From Clostridia bacterium (lineage in GTDB: Bacteria; Bacillota; Clostridia; TANB77; CAG-508), in the NCBI GenBank assembly GCA_029258515.1, contig JARHYK010000032.1, positions 62,001-126,000 of the forward strand: a stretch of 64,000 nt of DNA, read 5' to 3'. The position numbers and the translations under genes were made by a program. How positions within the stretch are numbered: the first letter of the stretch is position 1; every line of letters begins with the position of its first letter. The notes beneath the pieces are model-generated. The model was given only the letters and a program-made list of their open reading frames with translations, made no database searches and was not told the origin of the DNA. This document shows positions 37,112 through 46,532 of this stretch, one piece after another.

Positions 37112-40100
37112 ATGAATTTTAAAAGAAAAACATTATTAATATTGGAAATAATTGGACTAATAGTTTTAGCAGGTACAACATATACATATGCCTCAGTTTC
37201 TGAAGAAACTAAAAAATCAAATGACTTTACGTATTTATCAGATATTACGTATGTAGAAGATAAATCATTTGTTGATTCAGAACACTTTATATATAAAGAT
37301 ACAAATGAAACAAGTAATTTGATTACTGTAAATGTTGAAGGAAAAAAAAGATCATTTTTCAAAGGAATGTGTGCATGGGCGACATCAGAACTTGTATATG
37401 ATTTACGTAACTATGATTATGATTATTTTACATCTTATTTAGGAGTTGATGTTAGGCAACAAGAAACTTATGCAAATAACGGAGTTATTTTCCGTATTTA
37501 TGTATCAGAAGATGGCGAAAATTGGGGCAAACCGATAGCTCAAACTAATGCTATTAGAGGAATGGATAATTCTAAATTTATTAAAGTAAATATAAAAAAT
37601 GCTAAGTATTTAAAATTAGTAGCAGATGAAAATGGGGATAGCTGGTTTACGCAATGGTATGATGAAGCAGTTTACGCTGATGCAAAATTAATAAAAGAAG
37701 GATATCAAGAAGATACTTCAGTAATTGACTTTATAAAACCAGTAGAAGAATATGATAATATAATAAAGAATAAATATGCAGGACAAGAAATTACAGGGGA
37801 CTATGAATTGACATTATTACAAAGAGAATTTGTTAATAATGTTGGATATGATATTTTGCAAAGCTTTGTAAAATATAATGAAAATTATAAAGAAGTTGTT
37901 TCATGGTTAATGAATGATAATGAAAATCTTTGTCTTTATATAATGGGAGGAAAACCAGATGGTGCGTATATAGAATCTCTAAAAGTACTTTCTGAATTAT
38001 ATACTAGATATAAAGATGATTTAAAAAATGAAACTGTAACTAAAAATGGAATAGTGTTAAAAGATTTATATCGTAAAATGATGGTTAGTTTATCATTAAC
38101 ACATTCAGCTAATTGTGGATTATGGGCTGGGGGAATGACAAACAATCCAAATGATCCAAATAATTCAAATGCTGTTACACGTTATGAAATTTATAAAAAA
38201 ATGCATCAAGAAGGTAAATTAGATAATAAAATATTTGAATTCCTTAAAGTTGAAGAAATGAGATTTTTAACAAATAATATTATTGATGATGAAGAAATAG
38301 AATGGATAAATGCATATACTAAAAAACAACCTAAAAATCCTAGAGATCCATATACATATATTAAATATGGTGCTGGATATGATTATAATAAAAATCAATA
38401 TTATACTTCAGAGAACTATAAAAAATGGAATAAAAAATATGATTTGTCTAAATTTAACATAACTTACAAAAAAGGATTTCCAAAATTATGGATTGTTTTT
38501 GAGGAAGGCGGAGTCTGTGGTGCTATTTCAAAAACTGGTTCAAACATATGGGGATCATATGGAGTTCCTTCTACAGTTGTACATCAACCGGGTCATGCAG
38601 CATATATTGTTTATTCTAAAAGAGCAAATGGCGATGGAGTTTGGAATTTATATAATGATGTTTCTGGATGGAGCCAAACTGGAAAAACAGAAAAATTAAC
38701 AATAAGAATGCCAAATGGTTGGGGGACAGGTGATTATGCAAGTTTCTATTCTGGAAGCTATATTTTATTAGCTCAGGCAGCACTAAATGATTTTAATAAT
38801 TATGAGAAAGCAGAAAAAATATTATTGCTTGCAAACACATATAATAATGACAAAGAAAAATTAAATCAATTATATAGAGAGGCCCTTAAAATACAACCTT
38901 TTAATTTCGATGCATGGCATGGATTGGTGGAATTATATAAAAATGATAAAACAAAAACTGATGAAGACTATTGTAATTTAGCACATGAAATTGCTGATAA
39001 TTTAAAATATTATCCATTACCAATGTATGACTTATTAAGAATAATAGAACCTTGTATAGAAACAGTAGGGAATAAAGTACAATTTACATTATTGAGAACA
39101 AAAGCTTTAAAGGAAGCATCAAATGTAAAAGATTCAGATTCGATACAAGCAAATGCAGTTAGAGCGGTAGCAAATTATCTATTAGGAACAGTTGATAATA
39201 CAGTAGCAAGTTTTTCTTTTGATGGAGAGAATGCAGGAAGTATTATGTTGGCAGAACGTTTTAAGGATTCAAATGTTAGATGGGAGTATAGTTTAAATGA
39301 AAAACAAACTTGGACTCAAACAAGTAAACACAAAGTAGGGTTAACAAAACAAGAATTAGAAAGTATTACAGAAAATACTGATATTTATGTTCATATTGTA
39401 GGTTCTGATTATAGTGATAAGAATATTTTTAAGATAGATATACAAAAATCAGCAACACCAAATAAACTTTATAATAATGATTTAGAAAATAAAATTATTG
39501 GTGCTACTGATACTATGGAGTGGAGATTAAATAGTAATGAACCTTGGACATCATATAAAACTAAGGAACCTGATTTAACTGGAAATAAAACAGTCGAAGT
39601 AAGAGTTGGAAAAAATGGAATCTATACACCTAGTGATATATTAACTTATAATTTTACAGAAGATAATCAACCAGATGAACAAAAATATATTCCAATATCT
39701 CATTTATCAATCCATAAACTTTCATCACAACAGTCTAATGCGGAAGCAGGAAAGAATGTAATAGATGGAAATATTAAAACTATATGGCACAGTAAGTGGA
39801 ATGGATCTGATAAAGAAAGGTTTATTATAATAAAATTAGATACACCAGTATATTTATCTGCATTGCAATATGTACCAAGACAAGATGCAAGCAATGGTAG
39901 AATCAAAAGTGGAACAATATCAGTAAGTATGGATGATTCAAGTTGGACTGAAGTAGGTACTATATCTAATTGGAAGAATGATTCTTCACCTAAAACAGTA
40001 GTATTTGATAAATCTGTTAAAGCGCAATATATCAAATTACAGGCTACACAAAATCATGGAGATGGAAGAAGCTTCATTTCAGGAGCTATGGTTAATTTAT

Positions 40101-40966
40101 TTGAAGATACAACAAAGAAAGAAACGCCAACAGCTAGTGTGGAATACAACATAGCTGAATTAACTAATAAAGATGTTACAGCTAAATTGATAAATGCAAG
40201 TACAGATATAACGATTACTAATAATGGAGGAAAAGATACATATGTATTTACAAAAAATGGTAAATTTACTTTTGAATTTGTAGATAAATATGGAAATAAA
40301 GGTAGTACAACAGCTACTGTCAATTGGATAGATAAAGAAGCTCCAACAGCGAATATTGAATATAGTACTTTAAAAGAAACATCAGATCCTGTTATAGCAA
40401 AATTAGTAAGTAATGAAGAAATCATAATAACAAATAATTATGGAAAAGATAGTTATACTTTTAATAAAAATGGTACTTTTGAGTTTGTTTATCAAGATAA
40501 AGCAGGAAATATTGCAAAAACTACTGCTACGGTAAATTGGATTAAACAAAAGGATGAAAATATGGAATTTTCTTCTGAAAAATATGTGATTTCAGATAAT
40601 ATGGTTTCTAGAATACTTCCAGGAACTACTATTAAAGAATTTAAGAAAAATGTAGAAACAAATCAAAATTTACTATTTATAAATAAAGAAGGGAAGAATT
40701 TAGAAGAAGATGATATTTTAGGGACAGGTGTTATATTAAAAGTAGGTAATACTTCTCAATATGAAATTGTTATAACAGGAGATCTTGATGGTGATGGGAT
40801 TGTTACAGTAAATGATCTTGCTAAATTAAAATTACATTATGTAGAAATCGAAAATTTAGAAGGTTGTTATTTAAAAGCTGCAGATATTGACAATGATGGA
40901 ATGATTACAGTAAATGATATCGCACAAATAAAACTATCATTAATTAATTTAATAGAAATAAAATAG
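37112..40966 (+). CDS. Large secreted dockerin protein: NPCBM, transglutaminase-like, F5/8C, Ig-like repeats
   Basis: The 1284-residue protein has a signal peptide (1-28). Residues 38-195 form an NPCBM/NEW2 carbohydrate-binding module. Residues 210-600 contain a transglutaminase-like domain: GGVCGAIS with nucleophile Cys469, His495 in QPGHAAY, and an Asp at 516. Helical repeats follow (600-720), then an F5/8C domain (about 860-1010), two Ig-like repeats (about 1015-1160) each ending TTATVNWI, a linker domain and a type I dockerin with two EF-type loops DLDGDGIVTVNDLA and DIDNDGMITVNDIA. It should be secreted and attached through the dockerin to the cohesin protein encoded 13 bp downstream. 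The substrate is unknown; protein cross-linking or proteolysis of host or microbial glycoproteins is possible. Confidence 0.8.
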   Translation: MNFKRKTLLILEIIGLIVLAGTTYTYASVSEETKKSNDFTYLSDITYVEDKSFVDSEHFIYKDTNETSNLITVNVEGKKRSFFKGMCAWATSELVYDLRNYDYDYFTSYLGVDVRQQETYANNGVIFRIYVSEDGENWGKPIAQTNAIRGMDNSKFIKVNIKNAKYLKLVADENGDSWFTQWYDEAVYADAKLIKEGYQEDTSVIDFIKPVEEYDNIIKNKYAGQEITGDYELTLLQREFVNNVGYDILQSFVKYNENYKEVVSWLMNDNENLCLYIMGGKPDGAYIESLKVLSELYTRYKDDLKNETVTKNGIVLKDLYRKMMVSLSLTHSANCGLWAGGMTNNPNDPNNSNAVTRYEIYKKMHQEGKLDNKIFEFLKVEEMRFLTNNIIDDEEIEWINAYTKKQPKNPRDPYTYIKYGAGYDYNKNQYYTSENYKKWNKKYDLSKFNITYKKGFPKLWIVFEEGGVCGAISKTGSNIWGSYGVPSTVVHQPGHAAYIVYSKRANGDGVWNLYNDVSGWSQTGKTEKLTIRMPNGWGTGDYASFYSGSYILLAQAALNDFNNYEKAEKILLLANTYNNDKEKLNQLYREALKIQPFNFDAWHGLVELYKNDKTKTDEDYCNLAHEIADNLKYYPLPMYDLLRIIEPCIETVGNKVQFTLLRTKALKEASNVKDSDSIQANAVRAVANYLLGTVDNTVASFSFDGENAGSIMLAERFKDSNVRWEYSLNEKQTWTQTSKHKVGLTKQELESITENTDIYVHIVGSDYSDKNIFKIDIQKSATPNKLYNNDLENKIIGATDTMEWRLNSNEPWTSYKTKEPDLTGNKTVEVRVGKNGIYTPSDILTYNFTEDNQPDEQKYIPISHLSIHKLSSQQSNAEAGKNVIDGNIKTIWHSKWNGSDKERFIIIKLDTPVYLSALQYVPRQDASNGRIKSGTISVSMDDSSWTEVGTISNWKNDSSPKTVVFDKSVKAQYIKLQATQNHGDGRSFISGAMVNLFEDTTKKETPTASVEYNIAELTNKDVTAKLINASTDITITNNGGKDTYVFTKNGKFTFEFVDKYGNKGSTTATVNWIDKEAPTANIEYSTLKETSDPVIAKLVSNEEIIITNNYGKDSYTFNKNGTFEFVYQDKAGNIAKTTATVNWIKQKDENMEFSSEKYVISDNMVSRILPGTTIKEFKKNVETNQNLLFINKEGKNLEEDDILGTGVILKVGNTSQYEIVITGDLDGDGIVTVNDLAKLKLHYVEIENLEGCYLKAADIDNDGMITVNDIAQIKLSLINLIEIK

Positions 40967-40979
40967 GGGAGTTAAAAGT

Positions 40980-41768
40980 ATGAAAAAAATAATTAAAATA
41001 AGTTGTATCTTAATAACACTTCTTCTAATAATGGGAAGTACAGTATTTGCAGCACTTGATTGTGCACTAAATATGCAAGCAACTAAAACGGAAGTTACTA
41101 AAAATGAGGAAGTTACTATAAATATTAATTTGTCTAATATTCAATCAGAAAAAGGAGTTATTGCTTTAGGAGCAAGATTAGAATATGATAAAAATAGTTT
41201 GGAATTAGTGAAAATGGAAGGAAAAAATAGTTGGTCAACTCCTTCATATAATGAAGCAACTGGGAAGTTAGTAACGGATAGAAATGGAGTTACTAAAAAA
41301 GATGAAACTGTTTTCCAAATAACATTTAAAGTTAAGACAGAAAAAAGACAAACTCTTAGTATATCATTGAAAGATATTACTGTTGCAGATGGTACCTTAC
41401 CAATTAAAAAGATAGAAAAGATTAGCAAGGATATTACAATAAAGGAAATAAATCCTAATCCTGAGCCAAGTCCGAATCCAGATGTAAAACCAGATCCAGA
41501 TGTAAAACCAAATCCAGATGTAAAACCAGATATAGGACATGATAATGAACCAAATATAAAACCAAGTCAAGGAGTAAATCAAAATATAGATATATCAGCA
41601 AATAATATAAATTCAAACAAAACTAACACTCAAAACTCTATTAGTAATAAAAAATTGCCTAAAGCAGGAATTACAAATATATTTTTAATTATACTAATTA
41701 TAGTTATTGTTTTAATAGTGATATTTTATATTAGATTAAAAACACTTGATAAAAAAGTTAAAAGATAA
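40980..41768 (+). CDS. Cell-surface cohesin protein with LPKAG anchor
   Basis: The 262-residue protein has a signal peptide (1-24), one cohesin domain (about 28-155), a Pro-rich spacer with tandem DVKP(D/N)P units (about 158-185), an Asn-rich stretch, LPKAG at 226-230, a membrane helix (233-251) and a basic tail. LPKAG resembles a sortase LPxTG signal, but the fourth residue is Ala, so anchoring may be by sortase variant or by the helix alone. Cohesins bind dockerins, and the only dockerin in the window is in the gene directly upstream, in the same operon. It is the likely surface receptor for that protein. Confidence 0.82.
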   Translation: MKKIIKISCILITLLLIMGSTVFAALDCALNMQATKTEVTKNEEVTININLSNIQSEKGVIALGARLEYDKNSLELVKMEGKNSWSTPSYNEATGKLVTDRNGVTKKDETVFQITFKVKTEKRQTLSISLKDITVADGTLPIKKIEKISKDITIKEINPNPEPSPNPDVKPDPDVKPNPDVKPDIGHDNEPNIKPSQGVNQNIDISANNINSNKTNTQNSISNKKLPKAGITNIFLIILIIVIVLIVIFYIRLKTLDKKVKR

Positions 41769-41775
41769 TAAAAAT

Positions 41776-41827
41776 TATAATATAAAGAAAGAGATTGGAA
41801 AAAAATTTCTTTCTTTATATTATATTT
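41776..41827 (+). terminator. Terminator after the cohesin gene
   Basis: TATAATATAAAGAAAGA pairs with TTTCTTTCTTTATATTATA, followed by TTT. Confidence 0.75.
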
Positions 41828-41981
41828 AATAAGGTCTTAAGAATAAAGATTTTACATTTTAAAAAGAAAAATTATTATAGATAATTTTGCAAATTTGATA
41901 ACTTAATGATAAAATTAGAATTATAGGATAAGTAACAAAAATTGCAATAAATTTTAATCGGTGTAGGAGATGTTAATTAAA

Positions 41982-43172
41982 ATGGAACAAAATACTAAGA
42001 AAAATATGTTGTTAATTTATATACATACATTTTTATCAACATTTATACTATATTATATATGTGATACTTTATTCTTCATTGAAAGAGGATTAGTATCAAG
42101 CCAATATATTAGTTTTGTTGGAATATCATTTTTGATAAAGATAATATTAGACATACCTTTTGGGATTATAGCAGATAGAAAAGATAAAAAGAAAATATTA
42201 TTAATAAGTAATTTATTATTTATAATCTCAACTTTGCTTTTTATTTTTTCACATAATTATATTAGTTTTTTAATTGCTATAATAATAAATGCCATAAATA
42301 ATGCACTAAGTTCAGGAATAGTAAATTCTATACTATATGAAAGTACTAAAAATAAAGAAAAATTTAATAAAGTACTATTTTATAATTCTTTTTTTTATAA
42401 TATTGCATATATGTTTGCAATGATAGCTGGTGGTTATATCGGACAAAAGTATGGATTAATATATACATATTGGATAACTTTAATTCCATTTATTATTGAC
42501 TTTTTCATAATAACTATGATTAGAACTAATAATCATATAGATACTCAAAGTAATGAAAATAATATAGAAATACTTAAAAATGGAATTAAAGAGATAAAGA
42601 AAAGTTCTTACTTATTACAATTAATATTAAAAAGTACAATAATGTTTGCTGGAATTAAATTGGTAGAAGAAAGTCATCCAGAATATGCAAGTAATATAGG
42701 ACTATCTGTTTTTATTATTGGAATTTATACTGCACTTATATTGGCATTTTGTATTCTAGGTAGTTATATAGGAAGCAAAATAAAAAAAGATAAATATAAT
42801 CTAATATTAAGTATTAATCCAATTATAGTAGGAATTTGCATATTAATGGTAGGAATATTGAACAATTATTTAGGTATAATATGTATTTTAATAATTTATA
42901 TTTTTTCAGAAAGTTTTGATAATATAATGAAGGCAAAATTACATAACAGTATTTCCTCAAAATCAAGAGTTACAGTTGAGTCAATAAATCAATTTGTATT
43001 GGGATTATGTGGATTTATATTTAGTATGTTAATGGTAATTTTATTGAAAAGTGTAAATTTGAATGTTATGTATGTTTGTATAGGAAGCATTATAATTACA
43101 TTTAACTTAATAAATATAGTTAGAAATAAGATAAAAAGTCGTTTCTTAAAAAAGAAAATAGATTTGAAATAG
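41982..43172 (+). CDS. MFS-type transporter
   Basis: The 396-residue protein has about 12 membrane segments and the MFS motif A region IPFGIIADRKDKKKILL (about 56-72) between helices 2 and 3. A central charged loop lies near 185-205. GTAGGAG at 41963-41969 directly touches the ATG at 41970, so the ATG at 41982 is the more plausible start. Single-gene transporters of this type often export drugs or small molecules. The substrate cannot be inferred; neither neighbour is clearly linked. Confidence 0.8.
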   Translation: MEQNTKKNMLLIYIHTFLSTFILYYICDTLFFIERGLVSSQYISFVGISFLIKIILDIPFGIIADRKDKKKILLISNLLFIISTLLFIFSHNYISFLIAIIINAINNALSSGIVNSILYESTKNKEKFNKVLFYNSFFYNIAYMFAMIAGGYIGQKYGLIYTYWITLIPFIIDFFIITMIRTNNHIDTQSNENNIEILKNGIKEIKKSSYLLQLILKSTIMFAGIKLVEESHPEYASNIGLSVFIIGIYTALILAFCILGSYIGSKIKKDKYNLILSINPIIVGICILMVGILNNYLGIICILIIYIFSESFDNIMKAKLHNSISSKSRVTVESINQFVLGLCGFIFSMLMVILLKSVNLNVMYVCIGSIIITFNLINIVRNKIKSRFLKKKIDLK

Positions 43173-43303
43173 AAATATAAAAACAATAAAGAAAAGAGAA
43201 TTATATACGGAAATATTTTATATAACAAAATATTTTAAAGATATATTCGAAAAATTAAATATTACATTATTTACAGCATTAACAGAAAATAATTTATATC
43301 AAT

Positions 43304-43362
43304 GCATACATTAACATGCCTCTTATATTTGCATCCTATCCCTTATTGTGCAAAACTTTGAT
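43304..43362 (+). repeat. Dispersed repeat, copy A (left half)
   Basis: The segment CATGCCTCTTATATTTGCAT and its continuation to ACTTTGAT match copy B at 51562-51619 with only a few differences. After ACTTTGAT the two sequences diverge. It lies between the MFS gene and the broken DUF4143 ATPase gene. Confidence 0.75.
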
Positions 43363-43534
43363 AATGTAAACTGAATTGTTGTTCTTAATTCTTTACTAAA
43401 ATATATTTAAATTATTTAAGTAATATATACAAGCGATTATATTACTATAATAAAATTCTAAAAAAGAATATATTTTTTAATTTTACATATTCTAAAATAT
43501 AATTAATAAAGATAAGAAACTGTATGAAAGAATC

Positions 43535-43571
43535 ATTCCGAAAATTTAAAAAATATTTACTTTTTCGGAAT
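43535..43571 (+). promoter_or_regulatory. Inverted-repeat operator in the DUF4143 ATPase promoter
   Basis: ATTCCGAAAA (43535-43544) and TTTTCGGAAT (43562-43571) are perfect inverted repeats. The right arm lies exactly between a TTTACT -35 (43556-43561) and a TATAAT -10 (43579-43584), so a protein bound there would block transcription. Confidence 0.5.
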
Positions 43572-43602
43572 GGAATGATATAATAATAATGAGGTGATAA
43601 AA

Positions 43603-44794
43603 ATGAAATTAATTGAAAGAAGTAATTACTTAAATACATTAATTGATGTTATAGGAACGCCCGATATCAAAGTGATTACAGGAATTAGAAGATCACGGTA
43701 AATCGAAATTGCTAGAAAATTTTAAGGATTATATTAAATTAAATATAAAAGATTATAATATAATAGAAATAAATTTTAATTTACCTAAATATGAAAATTT
43801 AAAAGAATATCATAAATTATATGAATATATAAGTGAAAATTACAATGAGAATAAGCAAAATTTTGTGTTAATAGATGAAGTTCAAATGTGTGAAGGGTTT
43901 GAAAAAACTATTAATGGAATACATGCAGAAGAAAAATATGATATCTATATAACTGGATCTAATGCATTTTTATTAAGTAGTGATTTAGCAACATTATTTA
44001 CAGGAAGAACTTTTGAAATTGAAATCTTTCCATTTTCGTTTAAAGAATACTTAAAATATTATAATTATACTGATGTTCAAGAAGCATTTAATAAATATGT
44101 AAAAGAAGGTGGAATGTCAGGTTCATATGTATATAAAACTCCAGAAGAGAAATATAAATATATTTCGGAAGTATTAAATACTTTGATAGTAAGAGATATT
44201 AAATATAAATATGATGTACAAAATATAAATGTTTTAAATAATCTAAACAACTATTTAATGGACAATATTTCTAATTTAACATCATCAAATAATATAACAA
44301 ATTACTTAAATAGTAATAATGTTAAAATAACAGATAAAACTGTAAAGAATTATATAGATTATTTGTGTAATGCTTTTGCATTCTATAAAGTTAAAAGATA
44401 CGATATAAAAGGAAAAATGTATTTAAGTACACAAGATAAATATTACTTAGCAGATTATTCTTTTAGATATGCAATACTTGGAACTAATAACATTGATTAT
44501 GGAAGAACCTATGAAAATATTGTTGCAATTGAATTATTAAGGCGAGGATATGAAATATATGTAGGAAAGATGTATCAAAAAGAAATTGATTTTGTTGCTA
44601 CAAAACGTAATGAAAAAATTTATATACAAGTTTCTGATAATATTAGTGATGATGCAATGTTGAAAAGAGAGGTTACACCATTATTACAAATTAAAGATGC
44701 ATATCCAAAGATATTAATAGCCAGAACTAAACATGAAAATTATCAATATGAAGGAATTCAAATATATGATATAGCAAATTGGTTATCACATTAG
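43603..44794 (+). pseudogene. AAA-family ATPase with DUF4143, frameshifted in the P-loop
   Basis: The frame starting at 43603 (MKLIERSNYLNTLIDVIG) reads into the Walker A motif as GIRRSR and stops. Removing the C at 43696 gives GIRRSGKSKLLENF and a continuous protein of 396 residues, the usual length. The rest is intact: the Walker B strand FVLIDEVQ, the sensor ITGSNAFLLS, FPFSFKEYLKYY, and a C-terminal DUF4143 nuclease-like domain ending with FVATKRNEKIYIQVS. These proteins occur in accessory islands and may be toxins or defence factors. The extra C creates CGG in frame; it may be a mutation, a sequencing error or a +1 frameshift site (see findings). Confidence 0.85.
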
Positions 44795-44829
44795 AAAATG
44801 TATAATATTTTATACATTTTCTAATGTGA
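44788..44829 (+). terminator. Terminator after the DUF4143 gene
   Basis: CACATTAGAAAATGTATAA and its exact complement form a 19-bp stem with a TATT loop. Confidence 0.75.
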
Positions 44830-45206
44830 ATTTTCATAATGTTTTACATGAAATTAATTATAATAATATAAAAACTTAAAATGTAAAAAGAGGAAAGTTA
44901 AAGAAGATGAGGATATACATTATTTAAGAATATTTAATATGGTAGGGCGTACTGCTTATTTTGAAAAACAATATTAAAGTTCCTAAGATTTATGAAAAAT
45001 GGGGTGGGACATTAAGTCCACATACTAATTTTGAATAGAATATAAAAATAAATGTAAAATCAATTTATATATAAAGAAGTGAAGAGTATAAAATGGAGAA
45101 TATTCAAAGAAAATATAATAAAAATTTGCGAATATTTTTATTATATGCTCTTTTTATGTAGTTTTTTACTTTTGTGTAAAATAAGGAAAAAGTTCGGAGG
45201 TGTATA
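44830..45206 (+). other. Gene-free stretch with unidentified coding remnants
   Basis: Frames such as EDEDIHYLRIFNMVGRTAYF and IYEKWGGTLSPHTNFE are read in two different phases between 44900 and 45038, which suggests a decayed gene. I could not name the family. Beyond 45050 only AT-rich sequence with a small hairpin (AATAAAAAT/ATTTTTATT) is seen. Confidence 0.35.
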
Positions 45207-45359
45207 ATGGAAGATTATAGTGCTAAATTAATAGCAGAACCATTTTTATTCAATGAAACCAAAATAATAACAAAATATCTACTAGAATGTGAAGATTTTA
45301 AAAAATTAAAAAAGAAAAATATTGAGGAAAATCTTATTCAACACAAAAAAATTAAATGA
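45207..45359 (+). pseudogene. BrxA/DUF1819 N-terminal fragment (BREX defence remnant)
   Basis: A 50-residue frame begins MEDYSAKLIAEPFLFNETKI and continues KYLLECEDFKKLKKKNIEENL. This matches the conserved start of DUF1819/BrxA, the first gene product of BREX phage-defence islands, normally about 200 residues. GGAGGTG precedes the ATG. After the NIEENLIQHK segment the homology stops. No brxB, brxC, pglX or brxL is in the window, so the BREX island was lost apart from this stub. The family assignment is from recalled motifs. Confidence 0.55.
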
Positions 45360-45514
45360 TTAATAATTAAAAAATGTAGTAACCTATTAGAAATATTTAA
45401 GCTGTTTTTTAAAACATTATTAACACTATAACTATTTTCCAAATTGAATTTATCTTTTATAATATAATTAATTTTCATTTTATTTATAGAATCAAAACTA
45501 ATATTAGTATTCAT
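45338..45514 (-). pseudogene. Possible RluD-type pseudouridine synthase N-terminal fragment
   Basis: A minus-strand frame of 58 residues begins MNTNISFDSINKMKINYIIK behind GGTGGTGATTTT. It contains SVNNVLKNSLNISNRLLHFL, which resembles the S4-like N-terminus of RluA/RluD-family pseudouridine synthases. It then stops inside the brxA stub on the other strand. It is too short to function. The match is weak and could be misleading. Confidence 0.35.
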
Positions 45515-45562
45515 AAAATCACCACCATTATTTTACAATTAAACATATTAAAAAGGGATATA

Positions 45563-45814
45563 AAAAATTAAAAAATTTTATTAGATAAGGCAACAAATTC
45601 GTTAGATAATAATAATCAAGAAAAAATAAAAAATGTTATTAAAGATTTAGCAAAAGATCATACAGTAATTATTGTTGCGCATAGATTAAGTACAATAGTT
45701 GATTCTGATAATATTTTAGTTTTAGATAAACACAGAATATGCGCTAGTGGAATACATGATGAGTTAATGAAAGATTGTTTAGAATATAAAAATTTATATA
45801 AAATAGAAGAATAA
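45563..45814 (+). pseudogene. C-terminal fragment of an ABC exporter ATPase domain
   Basis: The frame reads KILLDKATNSLDNNNQEKI, then HTVIIVAHRLSTIVDSDNIL and ends with LYKIEE. These are the Walker B/D-loop (Glu replaced by Lys) and the H-loop His of an ABC half-transporter. The Walker A, signature motif and membrane domain are missing, and a stop lies just upstream. It is the tail of a truncated bacteriocin- or drug-type exporter. Confidence 0.75.
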
Positions 45815-45815
45815 G

Positions 45816-46342
45816 TGCAATAATATTATTTGCTGCTAAAGGTAAATATTATAATGTTTGGCTATTATCAAAAGCTTTTTTATTAACGTTTTATGAGTTG
45901 TTAATTATAAAAATTTTGAAAATAGAATTAAAAATATCTGTAAAATTATCAATATTACTATTAATGTTCTTATCATAGGTTTTGGGTTCAGCTTTTAATT
46001 GGTATAGTAAATTCCATTGGTGGGATACATTTGTACATTGTTTATCAGGAACAATAATTTTCTTTATAGGATTAGATTTAATAAATAAAATAAATATTAA
46101 ATTATCTAAAAATAGTATTCATCCAACAATACAAATTTTATTTGCATTATGTTTTTCTTTAGCGATGCCTACATTATGGGAAATATTTTAATTTGGAGAA
46201 GATAAATTTTTAGGACTTAATGTTCAGGATAACTGGACAAGATGCAATATGGGATTCGATAGAAGATATCCATTCTGCAACAATTGGAACTACAATTGGA
46301 ATGATTTATCAAATACTCAAAATAAAAAGAAATAAAGAATAA
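45816..46342 (+). pseudogene. Decayed DUF2238-like membrane protein gene
   Basis: Hydrophobic frames contain WWDTFVHCLSGTIIFFIGLD, then MPTLWEIF, then after an in-frame TAA (in place of the expected Glu codon) FGEDKFLGLNVQDNW. A further one-base change is needed to read AIWDSIEDIHSATIGTTIGM. This order fits DUF2238-type membrane proteins. Two or more disabling changes mark it as a pseudogene. Confidence 0.55.
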
Positions 46343-46470
46343 ATATTTAAAATAGTAAGCTTATTAAAGCTTATTGTTCATTGCTTTAATTTAAGATTTT
46401 ATACTGTAAAAAACAATTGAGAAATATTGGAAAACTCTTAGAAATAAATAAAAAAGCTCTTCAATAATTA

Positions 46471-46500
46471 TTGACTTTTGTTATATTAAAATGTTAAAAT
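46471..46500 (+). promoter_or_regulatory. Promoter of the IdeS-like protease gene
   Basis: TTGACT (46471-46476), 18-bp spacer, TAAAAT (46495-46500). Confidence 0.5.
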
Positions 46501-46532
46501 AAATTTAGAATATAATTATTATGGAGGCTAAT

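Noticed and set aside
41397..41582. Trp/Tyr-rich minus-strand frame of repeated units inside the cohesin gene
   Set aside because: It is the complement of the DVKPDP repeat region of the spacer.
45816..46342. Treating the DUF2238-like gene as another CGG +1 frameshift case
   Set aside because: Its breaks are a nonsense codon (TAA) and an inserted T, not an extra C before GG, so it is ordinary decay.
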